Shown here in pieces: positions 16,784 through 24,594 of a stretch of DNA of 64,000 bases (the stretch's first letter is position 1; each line of letters begins with the position of its first letter). The position numbers and the translations under genes were made by a program. The notes beneath the pieces are model-generated. The model worked only from the letters and a program-made list of their open reading frames with translations. It made no database searches and had not been told where the DNA came from. This stretch comes from CAG-103 sp905215475. Its GTDB lineage: Bacteria; Bacillota; Clostridia; Oscillospirales; Oscillospiraceae. The stretch lies in assembly GCA_905215475.1 (NCBI GenBank), contig CAJMPW010000001.1, positions 186,001-250,000 of the forward strand, given 5' to 3'.

Positions 16784-17049
16784 ATCCTGCGGTGTTCGGT
16801 TCCATCACCTTAGAACCTCCTTCAGTTTTCTTGCCGTGCACGGGTACTTGGCGCCACACACGGACTCCGACCGCTGTGAAGGGAAATGCTCATTCAAGAT
16901 TTCACACCACTGCGTGCCGTCTCCGGAATTACAGAACCCTGTCTGCTTCCGGTCGATTCAGTACATTGGACTCACCTCCAAGGCTTCCACTGAACCTTTA
17001 TTGTAAAAGCGCCGCCCCTTGTTAGGGGGTTGCGACTCTTCCTCTTTGC
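16745..17049 (-). ncRNA. Candidate structured non-coding RNA, about 305 nt, family not identified
   Basis: A consensus promoter upstream (17056-17084) and a strong terminator (16741-16783) bound a minus-strand unit without a convincing protein. Several helices are predictable by eye: CCCC/GGGG near 17025; GGTTCAGT/ACTGAATC at about 16941-16996 enclosing TTGGA/TCCAA; CCGGAA/TTCCGG at about 16923-16953 enclosing ACAG/CTGT; GTGAA/TTCAC at about 16876-16905; and GGTTC/GAACC near 16799-16818. Two Shine-Dalgarno-like strings occur, one before the three-codon frame ATG-TAC-TGA and one before a seven-codon frame. It does not match the hallmarks of tmRNA, RNase P, SRP or 6S RNA that I know. It could be a conserved ncRNA or a leader with tiny ORFs. 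Confidence 0.6.
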
Positions 17050-17055
17050 ATCTTC

Positions 17056-17084
17056 AGTATAGCAGTTGGTCTGATCTTTGTCAA
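17056..17084 (-). promoter_or_regulatory. Consensus promoter of the candidate ncRNA
   Basis: On the minus strand TTGACA (17084-17079) and TATACT (17061-17056) are spaced exactly 17 bases. Predicted start is near 17049. Confidence 0.8.
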
Positions 17085-17254
17085 TGTTTTAATTAACAAA
17101 AATCGGCCTCGATGTTCAGTAAAAACGCCGAATTTCCGCCGCGCTCGTGCCAACGCCCCGTGTCTGCGGGGCATTGGCGACCGGCTGCGCAGCGGCGCGC
17201 AGCCGGAAAAACCGCCGTGCGCATCCGTCGGCGCACAGCGGCAGCAGCCTCGTG

Positions 17255-17317
17255 TCAGCGGTTGCTCGGCGCGGAGCTTTGCCCGCCGAAGATCCAGTCG
17301 TCCAGATCCTGATCCAT
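17255..17317 (-). CDS. Small protein of 20 residues, function unknown
   Basis: The frame encodes MDQDLDDWIFGGQSSAPSNR, an acidic and aromatic peptide, then TGA. It was accepted because AGGAGGTGAAGCACC places an optimal ribosome binding site before the ATG, and because TGCATT / TACAAT (18-base spacing) lie upstream at about 17351-17380 as a possible promoter. GC-rich hairpins follow at about 17195-17215 and 17150-17180. It could be a real small protein or a leader peptide. No family is recognised. Confidence 0.45.
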   Translation of the reverse strand: MDQDLDDWIFGGQSSAPSNR

Positions 17318-17409
17318 GGTGCTTCACCTCCTGTTTCAACGGCATACGGCCATTGTATGCCGGGCTGGGTGAAAAAATGCACGAACCGGGGGCTTGAAAT
17401 AGAAAGAAC

Positions 17410-17438
17410 TTGAAACCAACGCCCGTTTGCGTTATAAT
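17410..17438 (+). promoter_or_regulatory. Promoter of the parvulin foldase gene
   Basis: TTGAAA (17410-17415), 17-base spacer, TATAAT (17433-17438). Confidence 0.8.
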
Positions 17439-17512
17439 CAATGCATCTTTATCCGCGCGCGGGGGCTCGCTCCGCGGGCAAGACAAAATTCGAAGGATCA
17501 GGTGAATCACGA

Positions 17513-19084
17513 ATGAGTGCATCCCAAGACAAAAAGCGCCGCAGCGATGAGCGCACGCTGGGCACCGAGCGCCGCCAGGTCGCCTCTCAGAAGGAGGCCA
17601 AAGCGCGCAAGCAGAGCAAGATCAAGTGGACGGTCGGCACGGTCATTGTCGTGCTGCTGGTCGCTGCGATCCTGCTTGGCAATTCCAGCCTCTTTTACAC
17701 CGCGCGCCCCGCTCTGCAGGTCGGCGATGTGAAGTATTCCACGGCCGAGGTCAACTATGCCTACCGCACGGCTTACCTCTCGTTCTGCAACCAGTACAGC
17801 AGCATCCTCTCCTCCATCGGCTTTGACACGAAAAAGCCGCTCGATGAGCAGAAGTGCACAGTCAGCGAGGAATTTGACACGTGGGATGACTATTTTAAGG
17901 ACGCTGGCAAGCAGAACCTCGTGCAGGTCACGGCGCTGTGCGATGCTGCCGAGAAGGCCGGCATCACGCTCGACGAGGACGATCAGCACGCGGTCGACGA
18001 GCAGTTTTCCTACATCGAGCTCTCTGCCAAACAGTATAAGTACAGCTCCGTCAGTAAGTATCTGCAGGCGGTCTACGGCAATGGCGTGACCAAGAAGGTC
18101 GCGCGTCATATGCTCGAGCTCAGCCAGCTCGCCTCGAAGTACTCGCAGCAGCAGTTTGACAGCTACACCTACACGCCGGAGCAGATCGCGGCCAACTACG
18201 CCGAGAACAAAAACAGCTACGACGTCTTCAACTACCAGTACTACTTCGTGCAGGCGGAGACCGAGGAGACCACGGATGCCGACGGCAAGGCCAGCTCTGC
18301 TGCGACGGCTGCCACGATGGCGGCTGCCAAGGCTACGGCCGACAAGATCGCCGCTGCCACGCACGACGCGGACAGCTTTGCCGCCGCCGTGACGGCGAAC
18401 GTGCCCGCCACGACTGCGGCCGACGGCAAGACCACGACGCCGAGCGTCACGGTCAACACCAACACCAAGGGCTCGAGCGCGAGCTCTGCCGCCTATGCCG
18501 ACTGGCTCTACAGCGCCGAGCGCGCGGCCAATGACGTGACCGTCGTCGAGCAGGAAAACAGCGGCTACTACGTCGTGCTCTTCCAGAGCCGCGACAATAA
18601 CGACTACAACACCGTCAGCGCCCGCCACATTCTCATCAAGGCGGAGGACAGCGACAACGACGGCGCGTATTCCGACGAGGAAAAGCAGAAGGCCAAGGTC
18701 GCGATCGACGATGTCTATGAGCGCTGGATGCAGAGCAACCAGACCGAAGATGACTTCGCGCAGCTGGTCAACTCCTTCAGCCAGGACAGCGGCTCGAACA
18801 CCAAGGGCGGCCTGTATGAGCACATCTACAAGGGTCAGATGGTGCAGGAGTTCAATGATTTCTGCTTTGACCCCGCGCGCAAGCCGGGCGATGTGGGCAT
18901 GGTCTTCAATGAGAGCGATTCCTACTGCGGCTATCACCTGGTGTATTTCGTCGGTCAGGGCGAGCGCTACTGCGACTACCTCGCCGATCAGGCGCTGCGC
19001 TCGGCGGACTTCGAGAAGTGGGAGAGCACGTTCTTCAACGACTGGAGCGCTACCGAGCTCAACGGTATGAAGTACGTCGGATAA
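17513..19084 (+). CDS. Membrane-anchored peptidyl-prolyl cis-trans isomerase (SurA/PrsA-like parvulin)
   Basis: This 523-residue extracytoplasmic foldase has a basic, charged cytoplasmic N-terminus of about 40 residues, one membrane helix (KIKWTVGTVIVVLLVAAILL), a SurA-N-like helical chaperone domain, and a C-terminal parvulin (rotamase) domain. The rotamase begins at about VSARHILIKAED and includes FAQLVNSFSQDSGSNTKGG and MVQEFNDFCF. The anchor is a type II membrane helix rather than the lipobox of Bacillus PrsA. A low-complexity Ala/Thr stretch (about residues 255-320) splits the chaperone part. The start at 17513 was chosen for its AAGGATCAGGTG leader; an in-frame ATG at 17441 lies too close to the promoter to be used. 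Confidence 0.88.
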   Translation: MSASQDKKRRSDERTLGTERRQVASQKEAKARKQSKIKWTVGTVIVVLLVAAILLGNSSLFYTARPALQVGDVKYSTAEVNYAYRTAYLSFCNQYSSILSSIGFDTKKPLDEQKCTVSEEFDTWDDYFKDAGKQNLVQVTALCDAAEKAGITLDEDDQHAVDEQFSYIELSAKQYKYSSVSKYLQAVYGNGVTKKVARHMLELSQLASKYSQQQFDSYTYTPEQIAANYAENKNSYDVFNYQYYFVQAETEETTDADGKASSAATAATMAAAKATADKIAAATHDADSFAAAVTANVPATTAADGKTTTPSVTVNTNTKGSSASSAAYADWLYSAERAANDVTVVEQENSGYYVVLFQSRDNNDYNTVSARHILIKAEDSDNDGAYSDEEKQKAKVAIDDVYERWMQSNQTEDDFAQLVNSFSQDSGSNTKGGLYEHIYKGQMVQEFNDFCFDPARKPGDVGMVFNESDSYCGYHLVYFVGQGERYCDYLADQALRSADFEKWESTFFNDWSATELNGMKYVG

Positions 19085-19098
19085 ATCAGACACGCGTC

Positions 19099-19128
19099 AG
19101 AGCCGTCCGAACAGGGCGGCTCTTTTTT
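19099..19128 (+). terminator. Terminator after the parvulin gene
   Basis: AGAGCCGTCC / GGGCGGCTCT stem followed by six T. Confidence 0.85.
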
Positions 19129-19152
19129 CAATGTTTCTATGGAGGGATCAGC

Positions 19153-19314
19153 ATGACCGGAACAAAAACACTGCGCTATGACACGACCGTGCTCGATGCG
19201 CGCGCGCTTGCCGATGCGCTCGAGGCGGAGGAGAAGGCCGGCTGGGAGGTCGCGGAGGCCGCCTATGACGGCACGGACTTTGTCGTGACCTTCGAGCGGG
19301 AGGGCGCGCTATGA
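19153..19314 (+). CDS. Small hypothetical protein, 53 residues
   Basis: The protein is an alternating strand-helix-strand miniprotein (TLRYDTTVLDARALADAL, then EEKAGWEVAEAAYDG and FVVTFE). The pattern of a helix followed by GWEV and a closing strand resembles the DUF4177 type of short proteins, but this is only a resemblance. GGAGGGATCAGC precedes the ATG. Its stop overlaps the start of tcdA by four bases (ATGA), so the two are translationally coupled. Confidence 0.7.
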   Translation: MTGTKTLRYDTTVLDARALADALEAEEKAGWEVAEAAYDGTDFVVTFEREGAL

Positions 19315-20036
19315 GCGAGCAGACCCTGCGCACCGAGATGCTGCTCGGCAGCGACGCGCTCGCGCGTCTGCGCCGCAGCCGTGTTGCGGTGCTCGGTCTC
19401 GGCGGCGTGGGCAGCTGGTGCGCCGAAGCGCTGGCGCGCGCCGGCGTCGGCGCGCTCACACTCGTGGACGAGGATACCGTCAGCGAGAGCAACATCAACC
19501 GCCAATGCTGCGCGCTGCACTCCACGGTCGGCCTGTCGAAGGCGGAGGTGATGGCCGCGCGCGTGCGCGACATTGACCCGACCATCGCCGTCAATGCGCG
19601 CACCGAGCGCTATGAGGCATCGACGCGGGAGCGGTTTTTCGACACGGAGTATGATTACATCGCCGATTGCATCGACCTGGTGGCCTGCAAGGTGGACCTG
19701 ATCTGCACCGCGCACGCACGCGGCATCCCGATCGTGTCGGCACTCGGCACGGGCAACAAGGCGGACGCGAGCCGCTTTGAACTCTGCGACATCAGCCGGA
19801 CGAGTGGCTGCCCGTTCGCACGTGTCATCCGCCGCGAGCTGCGCAGCGCCGGCATCACGCACCACGCGGTTGTGTTCAGTCCTGAGCCCGCCATGACGCC
19901 GGCAGCGCTGTGCGCCCCGCCGCCGGGCCGGCGGAGCGTGCCCGGCTCGCTGCCGTGGGTGCCTGCGAGCGCGGGACTGCTCATGGCGCAGAAGATCGTG
20001 CTCGACCTGTGCACGGTGCGGGAGGCGCAGATATGA
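19311..20036 (+). CDS. tcdA: tRNA threonylcarbamoyladenosine dehydratase TcdA (CsdL, ThiF/E1-like)
   Basis: TcdA uses ATP to cyclise N6-threonylcarbamoyl-adenosine at tRNA position 37. The 241-residue protein has the E1-like Rossmann motif VLGLGGVGSWCAEALARAG at about residues 27-45, then LVDEDTVSESNINRQ, which holds the acidic and Asn/Arg residues that bind ATP-Mg. The block GLSKAEVMAARVRDIDP is standard for the family. The C-terminal half contains the GTGNKADASRFELCDIS segment that separates TcdA from ThiF/MoeB. The CxxC zinc pairs of ThiF are absent, as expected. It overlaps the small gene upstream and the hydrolase gene downstream by four bases each. Confidence 0.93.
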   Translation: MSEQTLRTEMLLGSDALARLRRSRVAVLGLGGVGSWCAEALARAGVGALTLVDEDTVSESNINRQCCALHSTVGLSKAEVMAARVRDIDPTIAVNARTERYEASTRERFFDTEYDYIADCIDLVACKVDLICTAHARGIPIVSALGTGNKADASRFELCDISRTSGCPFARVIRRELRSAGITHHAVVFSPEPAMTPAALCAPPPGRRSVPGSLPWVPASAGLLMAQKIVLDLCTVREAQI

Positions 20037-21067
20037 AGCCCGTCTGGATCGTGCTGCTGTGCCTGCTGGGTGCGGCGGTGTTGGCAGCGCTGCTCGTGTG
20101 GTATTTTGAGCAGCGGATGCTGGCGCGGTCGCTCGGCCGCGTGCCGGAGCGTGCGGATGCGCAAGCTGCGTGGGAGCAGCATATGCTGCGCAAGCAGGGC
20201 TGGACGGAAGACTCCGAGCCCGGCAGCACCGCGCTTGCGCGCGCCCGCGCGGGACTTGCTGCGATCCAGGAGCGCCCGCATGAGGATGTGTTCACGCCCG
20301 GTCTTGACGGTGCGCGTCTGCACGCGCGGCTCTACCGCGTGCCCAATGCCCATGCGACCGTCATCCTCTGCCACGGCTACCACAGCCGCGCCGAGCACGA
20401 CTTCGGCGCGCAGTTTCCGGCTTTGTACGCCTCCGGCGGCTGCAACCTGCTGCTGATCGACGAGCGCGCGCACGGCCTGAGCGATGGCAAATGCCTCACT
20501 TTCGGGCAGCTTGAGCGTTACGACATCGCGCAGTGGGTGCACTGGGTGCGCGAGCACTCGCGTGTGCAGCGGCCGATCGCGCTCTACGGCGTGTCGATGG
20601 GGGCGGCATCGGTGCTGCTCGCGGCACAGCTTCCGGAGCTGCGCGGGGAGCTTGCCTGCGTCGTGGCCGACTGCGGCTACTCGAGCTTCCGGCTGGAGGT
20701 CGCGGACGCCGTGCGCCATGCGACGAACGCGCCGCGCTGGCTGCAAGGACCGCTTGCGCGCGCCTGCGTGCGCATCCTGCGCCGCAGCGGGCTGGATTTT
20801 GACGTGGTCGATACCACGCCCGGCATGGCGGCGCTCGATATCCCGATCCTGTTTTTCCACGGCGACGCGGACACCTTTGTGCCGCTGCACCACAGTGAGC
20901 GCAACCTTGCCGCCTGCCGGCGGCCGCAGCGCCTCGTTGTCATCCCCGGCGCGGAGCACGCCATGGCAGCGCAGGTCGACCCCGAGCGCTACCGCCGCGA
21001 GCTGCTGGTTTTCCTGTGGCGCAACACGAATTATCTCTGGGCGGAGCGCAACAAACCGCTGCGGTGA
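20033..21067 (+). CDS. Membrane-tethered alpha/beta hydrolase
   Basis: This 344-residue hydrolase has an N-terminal membrane helix (VWIVLLCLLGAAVLAALLVW) and an alpha/beta hydrolase domain. The oxyanion region is LCHGYHSRAEHDFG, the nucleophile elbow is GVSMGAAS (G-x-S-x-G), the catalytic Asp is likely in FFHGDADTFVP and the catalytic His in GAEHAMA. The architecture resembles the clostridial YqkD/YfhR-type esterases; the natural substrate is unknown. The start overlaps the tcdA stop (ATGA) and has GGGAGG upstream, so translation is coupled. Confidence 0.9.
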   Translation: MKPVWIVLLCLLGAAVLAALLVWYFEQRMLARSLGRVPERADAQAAWEQHMLRKQGWTEDSEPGSTALARARAGLAAIQERPHEDVFTPGLDGARLHARLYRVPNAHATVILCHGYHSRAEHDFGAQFPALYASGGCNLLLIDERAHGLSDGKCLTFGQLERYDIAQWVHWVREHSRVQRPIALYGVSMGAASVLLAAQLPELRGELACVVADCGYSSFRLEVADAVRHATNAPRWLQGPLARACVRILRRSGLDFDVVDTTPGMAALDIPILFFHGDADTFVPLHHSERNLAACRRPQRLVVIPGAEHAMAAQVDPERYRRELLVFLWRNTNYLWAERNKPLR

Positions 21068-21128
21068 TCACTCCCCACTTGCAGTGCATTTTTGCGCGTT
21101 TTCAAAATGCGGCACACCACTTTGACGC

Positions 21129-21164
21129 AAAAAAGCCGGATGTCTCAGACATCCGGCTTTTTTC
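21129..21164. terminator. Bidirectional terminator between the hydrolase and hexokinase genes
   Basis: AAAAAAGCCGGATGT and ACATCCGGCTTTTTT form a long stem with A and T runs on both sides, between convergent genes. Confidence 0.9.
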
Positions 21165-21172
21165 TGTATTTT

Positions 21173-22594
21173 TCAGCTTTGCAGCAGCGCCGCAGCCGCA
21201 GCGCCCACGGCAGAGGCGTTGGATATTGGCTTGCACACGCAATAGCGCTGGTGCTTCTGCACGAGAAAGCTGTCGAGCTCCTCGTTGACGGCGGGGCGCA
21301 GAAGCGCCGAATCGCGCAGCAGCGACCCGTCCGCGGCCACGACCATGGGGCGATGGCGGCTCTGTGCGCCGCCGGTCAGCAGTACCATGGCGGAGACATT
21401 TGCAACGAGCACCTTGGCCGCGCGGCCGAACACGCCCTGAATGACCATGGCGGCGGTCTTGCGGTCGGCGTCCGCGGCATCGGCCAGCGCTGCGATCGCG
21501 CCGCTGTCCGGATCTGCGCCGAAGGTGTCCGCGTCGCTGGTGGATAGCGCCGTGAGTGCGCGCAGCTTGTCGGCGGTCTCGGCGGCGAACAGACCGTCGT
21601 CTGCGGCGGCGATGAGCGCAAGGCGGCTGAGCTCGCCGAGGTAGCGGCCGCTCGTCATCTTCTCGAGGCGGTACGCGCCCGGCACGGCGGAGGCTGTGTC
21701 GACCGCCTGATCAAAGCGGCTCTGCGGCAGCTCGGAGAACGAGCCGGACTCGAGGTTTACGAGCATTGCGCCGTCTTCGTCGCGGCCGAGCTTTTCGATC
21801 GCGCGCACCGGCAGCAGGCAGCAGGTGTTCGTGCCCGTGCCGTTGACGAGACCGGCAAAGCCGTTGGCATAGTTGTTGGCGATGGTGGCCACGCCGCTCA
21901 GGTATGTGGCGGGGGTGTCGTTGACGACCGCGATGGGCAGCTTCGGGCAGCCGCGGCGCGCGAGCTCCTCGGCGAGGTCGGCGCCCACGAGATGCTCCTC
22001 CCAGCCGGTGAGCTGCACCTCCTTGGTCATGCTGAGCACCTTCGCGTCCAGCTCCGGCGTGTTTTGCGCAGGGTAGCTGAAGCAGACGCCGATGTGCGTG
22101 GCATCTGCCAGCAGCGGCGCGAGCGCATCGGCGGTCAGGCGGATGAAATCCGTCCAGTCGGCCGCACCGTCCGTGCCGGGCATGGGCAGCTTGCGCTCGT
22201 TTTCAAGGATCGGGTGTCCGAATTCGTACCGCACGGTGGCGACGCGAAAATGCGTGCCGCCCGCATCGACGACGGCGACGCGCTTGCCCTCCGTGTCGGG
22301 CAGGTGCTTGCCCGGCGCGAGGTAGGCCGGCAGCATCGGCAGACCGCCGGGTTCCCCGCGCAGACCGCGCTGCATCGCGGCAAGCAGGGCGTCGGTGAGC
22401 GCCTGTGTGTCGAGCTGGTCGGGTGCGGCGTCATACTTGCGCAGGAAGGCGAGCACACGCGCGTCAATGTTGATCGCGGGGATCTCCACCTCCTCATGTG
22501 CGGCGAGCGGATACGGCGTGCGTGCCGCGGCCGGCTTCGCGGGCGCTGCAGGGGGCTCGGCAGCCTTCTTTTTCTTGAAAAACGGAAGCTTCAT
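21173..22594 (-). CDS. Hexokinase of the eukaryotic type
   Basis: This 473-residue kinase of the ASKHA fold phosphorylates hexoses with ATP. It belongs to the eukaryotic hexokinase family rather than the bacterial ROK or Glk families. Its blocks are VVDAGGTHFRVA (phosphate 1), GVCFSYPAQNTP (sugar binding, with the family's SYP), AVVNDTPATYLSG (catalytic Asp in ND), VNGTGTNTCCL and TSGRYLGELSRL (equivalent to SGMYLGE of yeast and animal enzymes). The N-terminus is unusual: a Lys/Phe-rich start (KLPFFKKKKA) and a Pro/Ala linker to about residue 28. An AGAGAGAG leader precedes the ATG. It is convergent with the hydrolase and not part of a sugar operon. Confidence 0.92.
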   Translation of the reverse strand: MKLPFFKKKKAAEPPAAPAKPAAARTPYPLAAHEEVEIPAINIDARVLAFLRKYDAAPDQLDTQALTDALLAAMQRGLRGEPGGLPMLPAYLAPGKHLPDTEGKRVAVVDAGGTHFRVATVRYEFGHPILENERKLPMPGTDGAADWTDFIRLTADALAPLLADATHIGVCFSYPAQNTPELDAKVLSMTKEVQLTGWEEHLVGADLAEELARRGCPKLPIAVVNDTPATYLSGVATIANNYANGFAGLVNGTGTNTCCLLPVRAIEKLGRDEDGAMLVNLESGSFSELPQSRFDQAVDTASAVPGAYRLEKMTSGRYLGELSRLALIAAADDGLFAAETADKLRALTALSTSDADTFGADPDSGAIAALADAADADRKTAAMVIQGVFGRAAKVLVANVSAMVLLTGGAQSRHRPMVVAADGSLLRDSALLRPAVNEELDSFLVQKHQRYCVCKPISNASAVGAAAAALLQS

Positions 22595-22618
22595 GTGTTC
22601 TCTCTCTTTCTTGACGAA

Positions 22619-22646
22619 GACCCCGCGCCGGAACCGGCGCGGGGTC
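22619..22646. terminator. GC-rich hairpin between the SPFH and hexokinase genes
   Basis: GACCCCGCGCCGG and CCGGCGCGGGGTC form a strong stem; the T tail is weak, so it may only slow or partly stop transcription from the SPFH gene. Confidence 0.55.
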
Positions 22647-22664
22647 GGTGCTGATTTGGCTGTG

Positions 22665-23564
22665 TCAGGCGTTCGGAGCGTCGCCCTTGACGCTCTCGAC
22701 CAGACCGGCTGCCAGCGCGGCAGCGCCCTGGATCTCGGACGGGATGATGATCTTCGTCGCGCGGCCGTCGGCAGCGGCGGCGAACGCCTCGAGACTCTTG
22801 AGCTTGATGACGGCGTCGGACGGCATGGACTCGTTGATGAGCCGGATGCCCTCTGCGGTCGCGCGCTGCACGGTCAGGATGGCCTCGGCGCGGCCCTGCG
22901 CCTCGAGGATCTGCTCCTGCTTTTTCGCGTCGGCGCGCAGCACGGCGGATTCCTTCTCGCCCTCGGCCATCAGGATGGCGGAGCGCTTCTCGCCCTCGGC
23001 ACGCAGTATGGCCTCACGGCGTTCACGCTCGGCCTTCATCTGCTTTTCCATCGCGTTCTGGATCTCCTTCGGCGGGAGAATGTTCTTGAGCTCCACGCGG
23101 TTGACCTTGATGCCCCACGGGTCGGTGGCCTCGTCGAGGATCTGGCGCATCTTGGTGTTGACGATGTCGCGGCTGGTCAGGCACTGGTCGAGCTCAAGAT
23201 CGCCGATGAGGTTGCGCAGCGTCGTTGCCGAGAGGTTCTCAATCGCAAGGATCGGCTGCTCGATGCCGTAGGTGTAGAGCTTCGGGTCGGTGATCTGGTA
23301 GTAGACAACGGTGTCGATCTGCATGGTGACGTTGTCCTTCGTGATGACGGGCTGCGGCGGGAAGTCCGCGACCTGCTCTTTGAGCGACAGACGCTTGGCG
23401 ACCGCCTCAATGAACGGGACCTTCAGGTGCAGGCCGACGCCCCACGTGGTCTTGTAGGCGCCGAGGCGGGTGATGACATAAGCCTGTGCCTGCGGCACGA
23501 TGCGGATGTTGCGCACGAGGATGACGAGCGCGATCACGATGATTCCGTAAATGACGAATTGCAT
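22665..23564 (-). CDS. SPFH/Band 7 (stomatin-like, slipin) membrane protein
   Basis: This is a 299-residue scaffold protein of membrane microdomains. It has an N-terminal membrane helix (MQFVIYGIIVIALVILV), the SPFH domain starting at RIVPQAQAYVITRLGAYKTTW, and a long charged coiled coil (about residues 170-250, with KQMKAERERREAILRAEGEK as core repeat). The block NKTTLRNLIG-like ATTLRNLIGDLELDQCLTSR is typical of slipins. It is the second gene of an operon with an NfeD protein, the classical slipin-NfeD pairing. AGGAGGAA precedes the ATG. Confidence 0.93.
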   Translation of the reverse strand: MQFVIYGIIVIALVILVRNIRIVPQAQAYVITRLGAYKTTWGVGLHLKVPFIEAVAKRLSLKEQVADFPPQPVITKDNVTMQIDTVVYYQITDPKLYTYGIEQPILAIENLSATTLRNLIGDLELDQCLTSRDIVNTKMRQILDEATDPWGIKVNRVELKNILPPKEIQNAMEKQMKAERERREAILRAEGEKRSAILMAEGEKESAVLRADAKKQEQILEAQGRAEAILTVQRATAEGIRLINESMPSDAVIKLKSLEAFAAAADGRATKIIIPSEIQGAAALAAGLVESVKGDAPNA

Positions 23565-23576
23565 GGAAGTTCCTCC

Positions 23577-24050
23577 TTATTCATTTGCGTCTGCACGCAC
23601 GCAGACGGGGGTGACGATGAGCTTGACGCCTTCGATGCGCAGCACGGTGGTGGTCGTTCCGGCGGCAATGGCGATGTCGCCCTGCGCGCGTGCGGTCCAG
23701 ACCTTGCCGCCGACGGTCACGGCGCCGCGACCGGTCAGATTGTCAATGTCCTCGGTGACGAGGCATTCCTGCCCGATGAGCATATCGGCGTTGGTCGGCT
23801 GCGTGCGGCCGTTGATATATTTTTTCACCAGAGGCCGCGTCACGGCAAAGGCCGCGATCGAGATGACGAAAAACCACACGAGCTGCAGCCACAGCGGCGC
23901 GTGGAACATGGCGGCGATGAGCGCGGCGAGCGCACCCACGGCGAACCAGATCGTGACGAGACCTGCGGTCAGACCCTCGACGATCAGAAAGATCACGATC
24001 AGCCCGATCCAGATGGCCGGCATGGTGAAGGGGATCCCGGCAATGACCAT
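23577..24050 (-). CDS. NfeD-family membrane protein
   Basis: This 157-residue protein has three to four membrane helices and a C-terminal OB-fold domain (about residues 88-157, LIGQECLVTEDIDNLTGRGA onward), the short form of NfeD that partners with SPFH proteins. The gene lies 12 bases before the SPFH gene and is cotranscribed. The start at 24050 was chosen because AGGAGG lies seven bases upstream; an in-frame ATG 90 bases earlier lacks one. The long-form ClpP-like protease domain is absent. Confidence 0.9.
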   Translation of the reverse strand: MVIAGIPFTMPAIWIGLIVIFLIVEGLTAGLVTIWFAVGALAALIAAMFHAPLWLQLVWFFVISIAAFAVTRPLVKKYINGRTQPTNADMLIGQECLVTEDIDNLTGRGAVTVGGKVWTARAQGDIAIAAGTTTTVLRIEGVKLIVTPVCVRADANE

Positions 24051-24189
24051 AGAAAAACCTCCTGTGCAAGCGGTGGAAATATGCGGTGCGGCAATGCTTT
24101 GCCATGAAAATATCATACAGTATTTATCCTTTAAAAGCAAGAAAAACCCCCAGGATCCGACGCATGAAATTTCCGGACAGTTTTCCTCT

Positions 24190-24217
24190 TTACTTTCTTA
24201 AACAATTAGAGTAAAAT
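24190..24217 (+). promoter_or_regulatory. Possible promoter of the YerC/methyltransferase operon
   Basis: TTACTT (24190-24195), 16-base spacer and TAAAAT (24212-24217) lie in an AT-rich intergenic region about 60 bases before the start codon. Confidence 0.4.
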
Positions 24218-24276
24218 AGTATGTGTAAAAGTGTGACCCCACCTGCAATATAACTGATGAGAAACAAGGAGCGCAT

Positions 24277-24594
24277 ATGAATAAACAGCATAAAAAGCCG
24301 CGCTGCGATGACATGTACCGTGCCATCCTGACGCTCAAAACGGTCGAGGAGTGCAAGCAGTTTTTTGATGACCTGTGCACGGTCACGGAGCTGCAGGCCA
24401 TGGAGCAGCGCTATCAGGTGGCGCAGTATCTCGACTCCGGCCTGATCTACAACGACATCCTTGAAAAGACCGGCGCCTCGAGCGCGACGATCAGCCGCGT
24501 CAACCGCAGCCTGCAGTACGGCAACGGCGGCTATGAGATCGTGTTTGCCCGGCTCAAGGAGCTGACGGAGAAAGCTCCGGAGGAGCAGGCGTGA
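24277..24594 (+). CDS. YerC/YecD family TrpR-related DNA-binding protein
   Basis: This 105-residue helical protein belongs to the TrpR-like YerC/YecD group. The family blocks are YRAILTLKTVEECKQFFDDL, then LCTVTELQAMEQRYQVAQYL and the helix-turn-helix GLIYNDILEKTGASSATISR followed by VNRSLQYGNGGYE. Targets are unknown. GGAGCGCAT precedes the ATG. Its stop overlaps the GTG start of the methyltransferase (GTGA), so the two are coupled. Confidence 0.93.
   Translation: MNKQHKKPRCDDMYRAILTLKTVEECKQFFDDLCTVTELQAMEQRYQVAQYLDSGLIYNDILEKTGASSATISRVNRSLQYGNGGYEIVFARLKELTEKAPEEQA

Noticed and set aside
16861..16995. tmRNA, RNase P RNA or SRP RNA in the minus-strand unit
   Set aside because: The alanine-like ends and tag reading frame of tmRNA, the GAGGAAAGUCC block of RNase P and the GGAAG/AGCAG SRP core are not present in the right arrangement.
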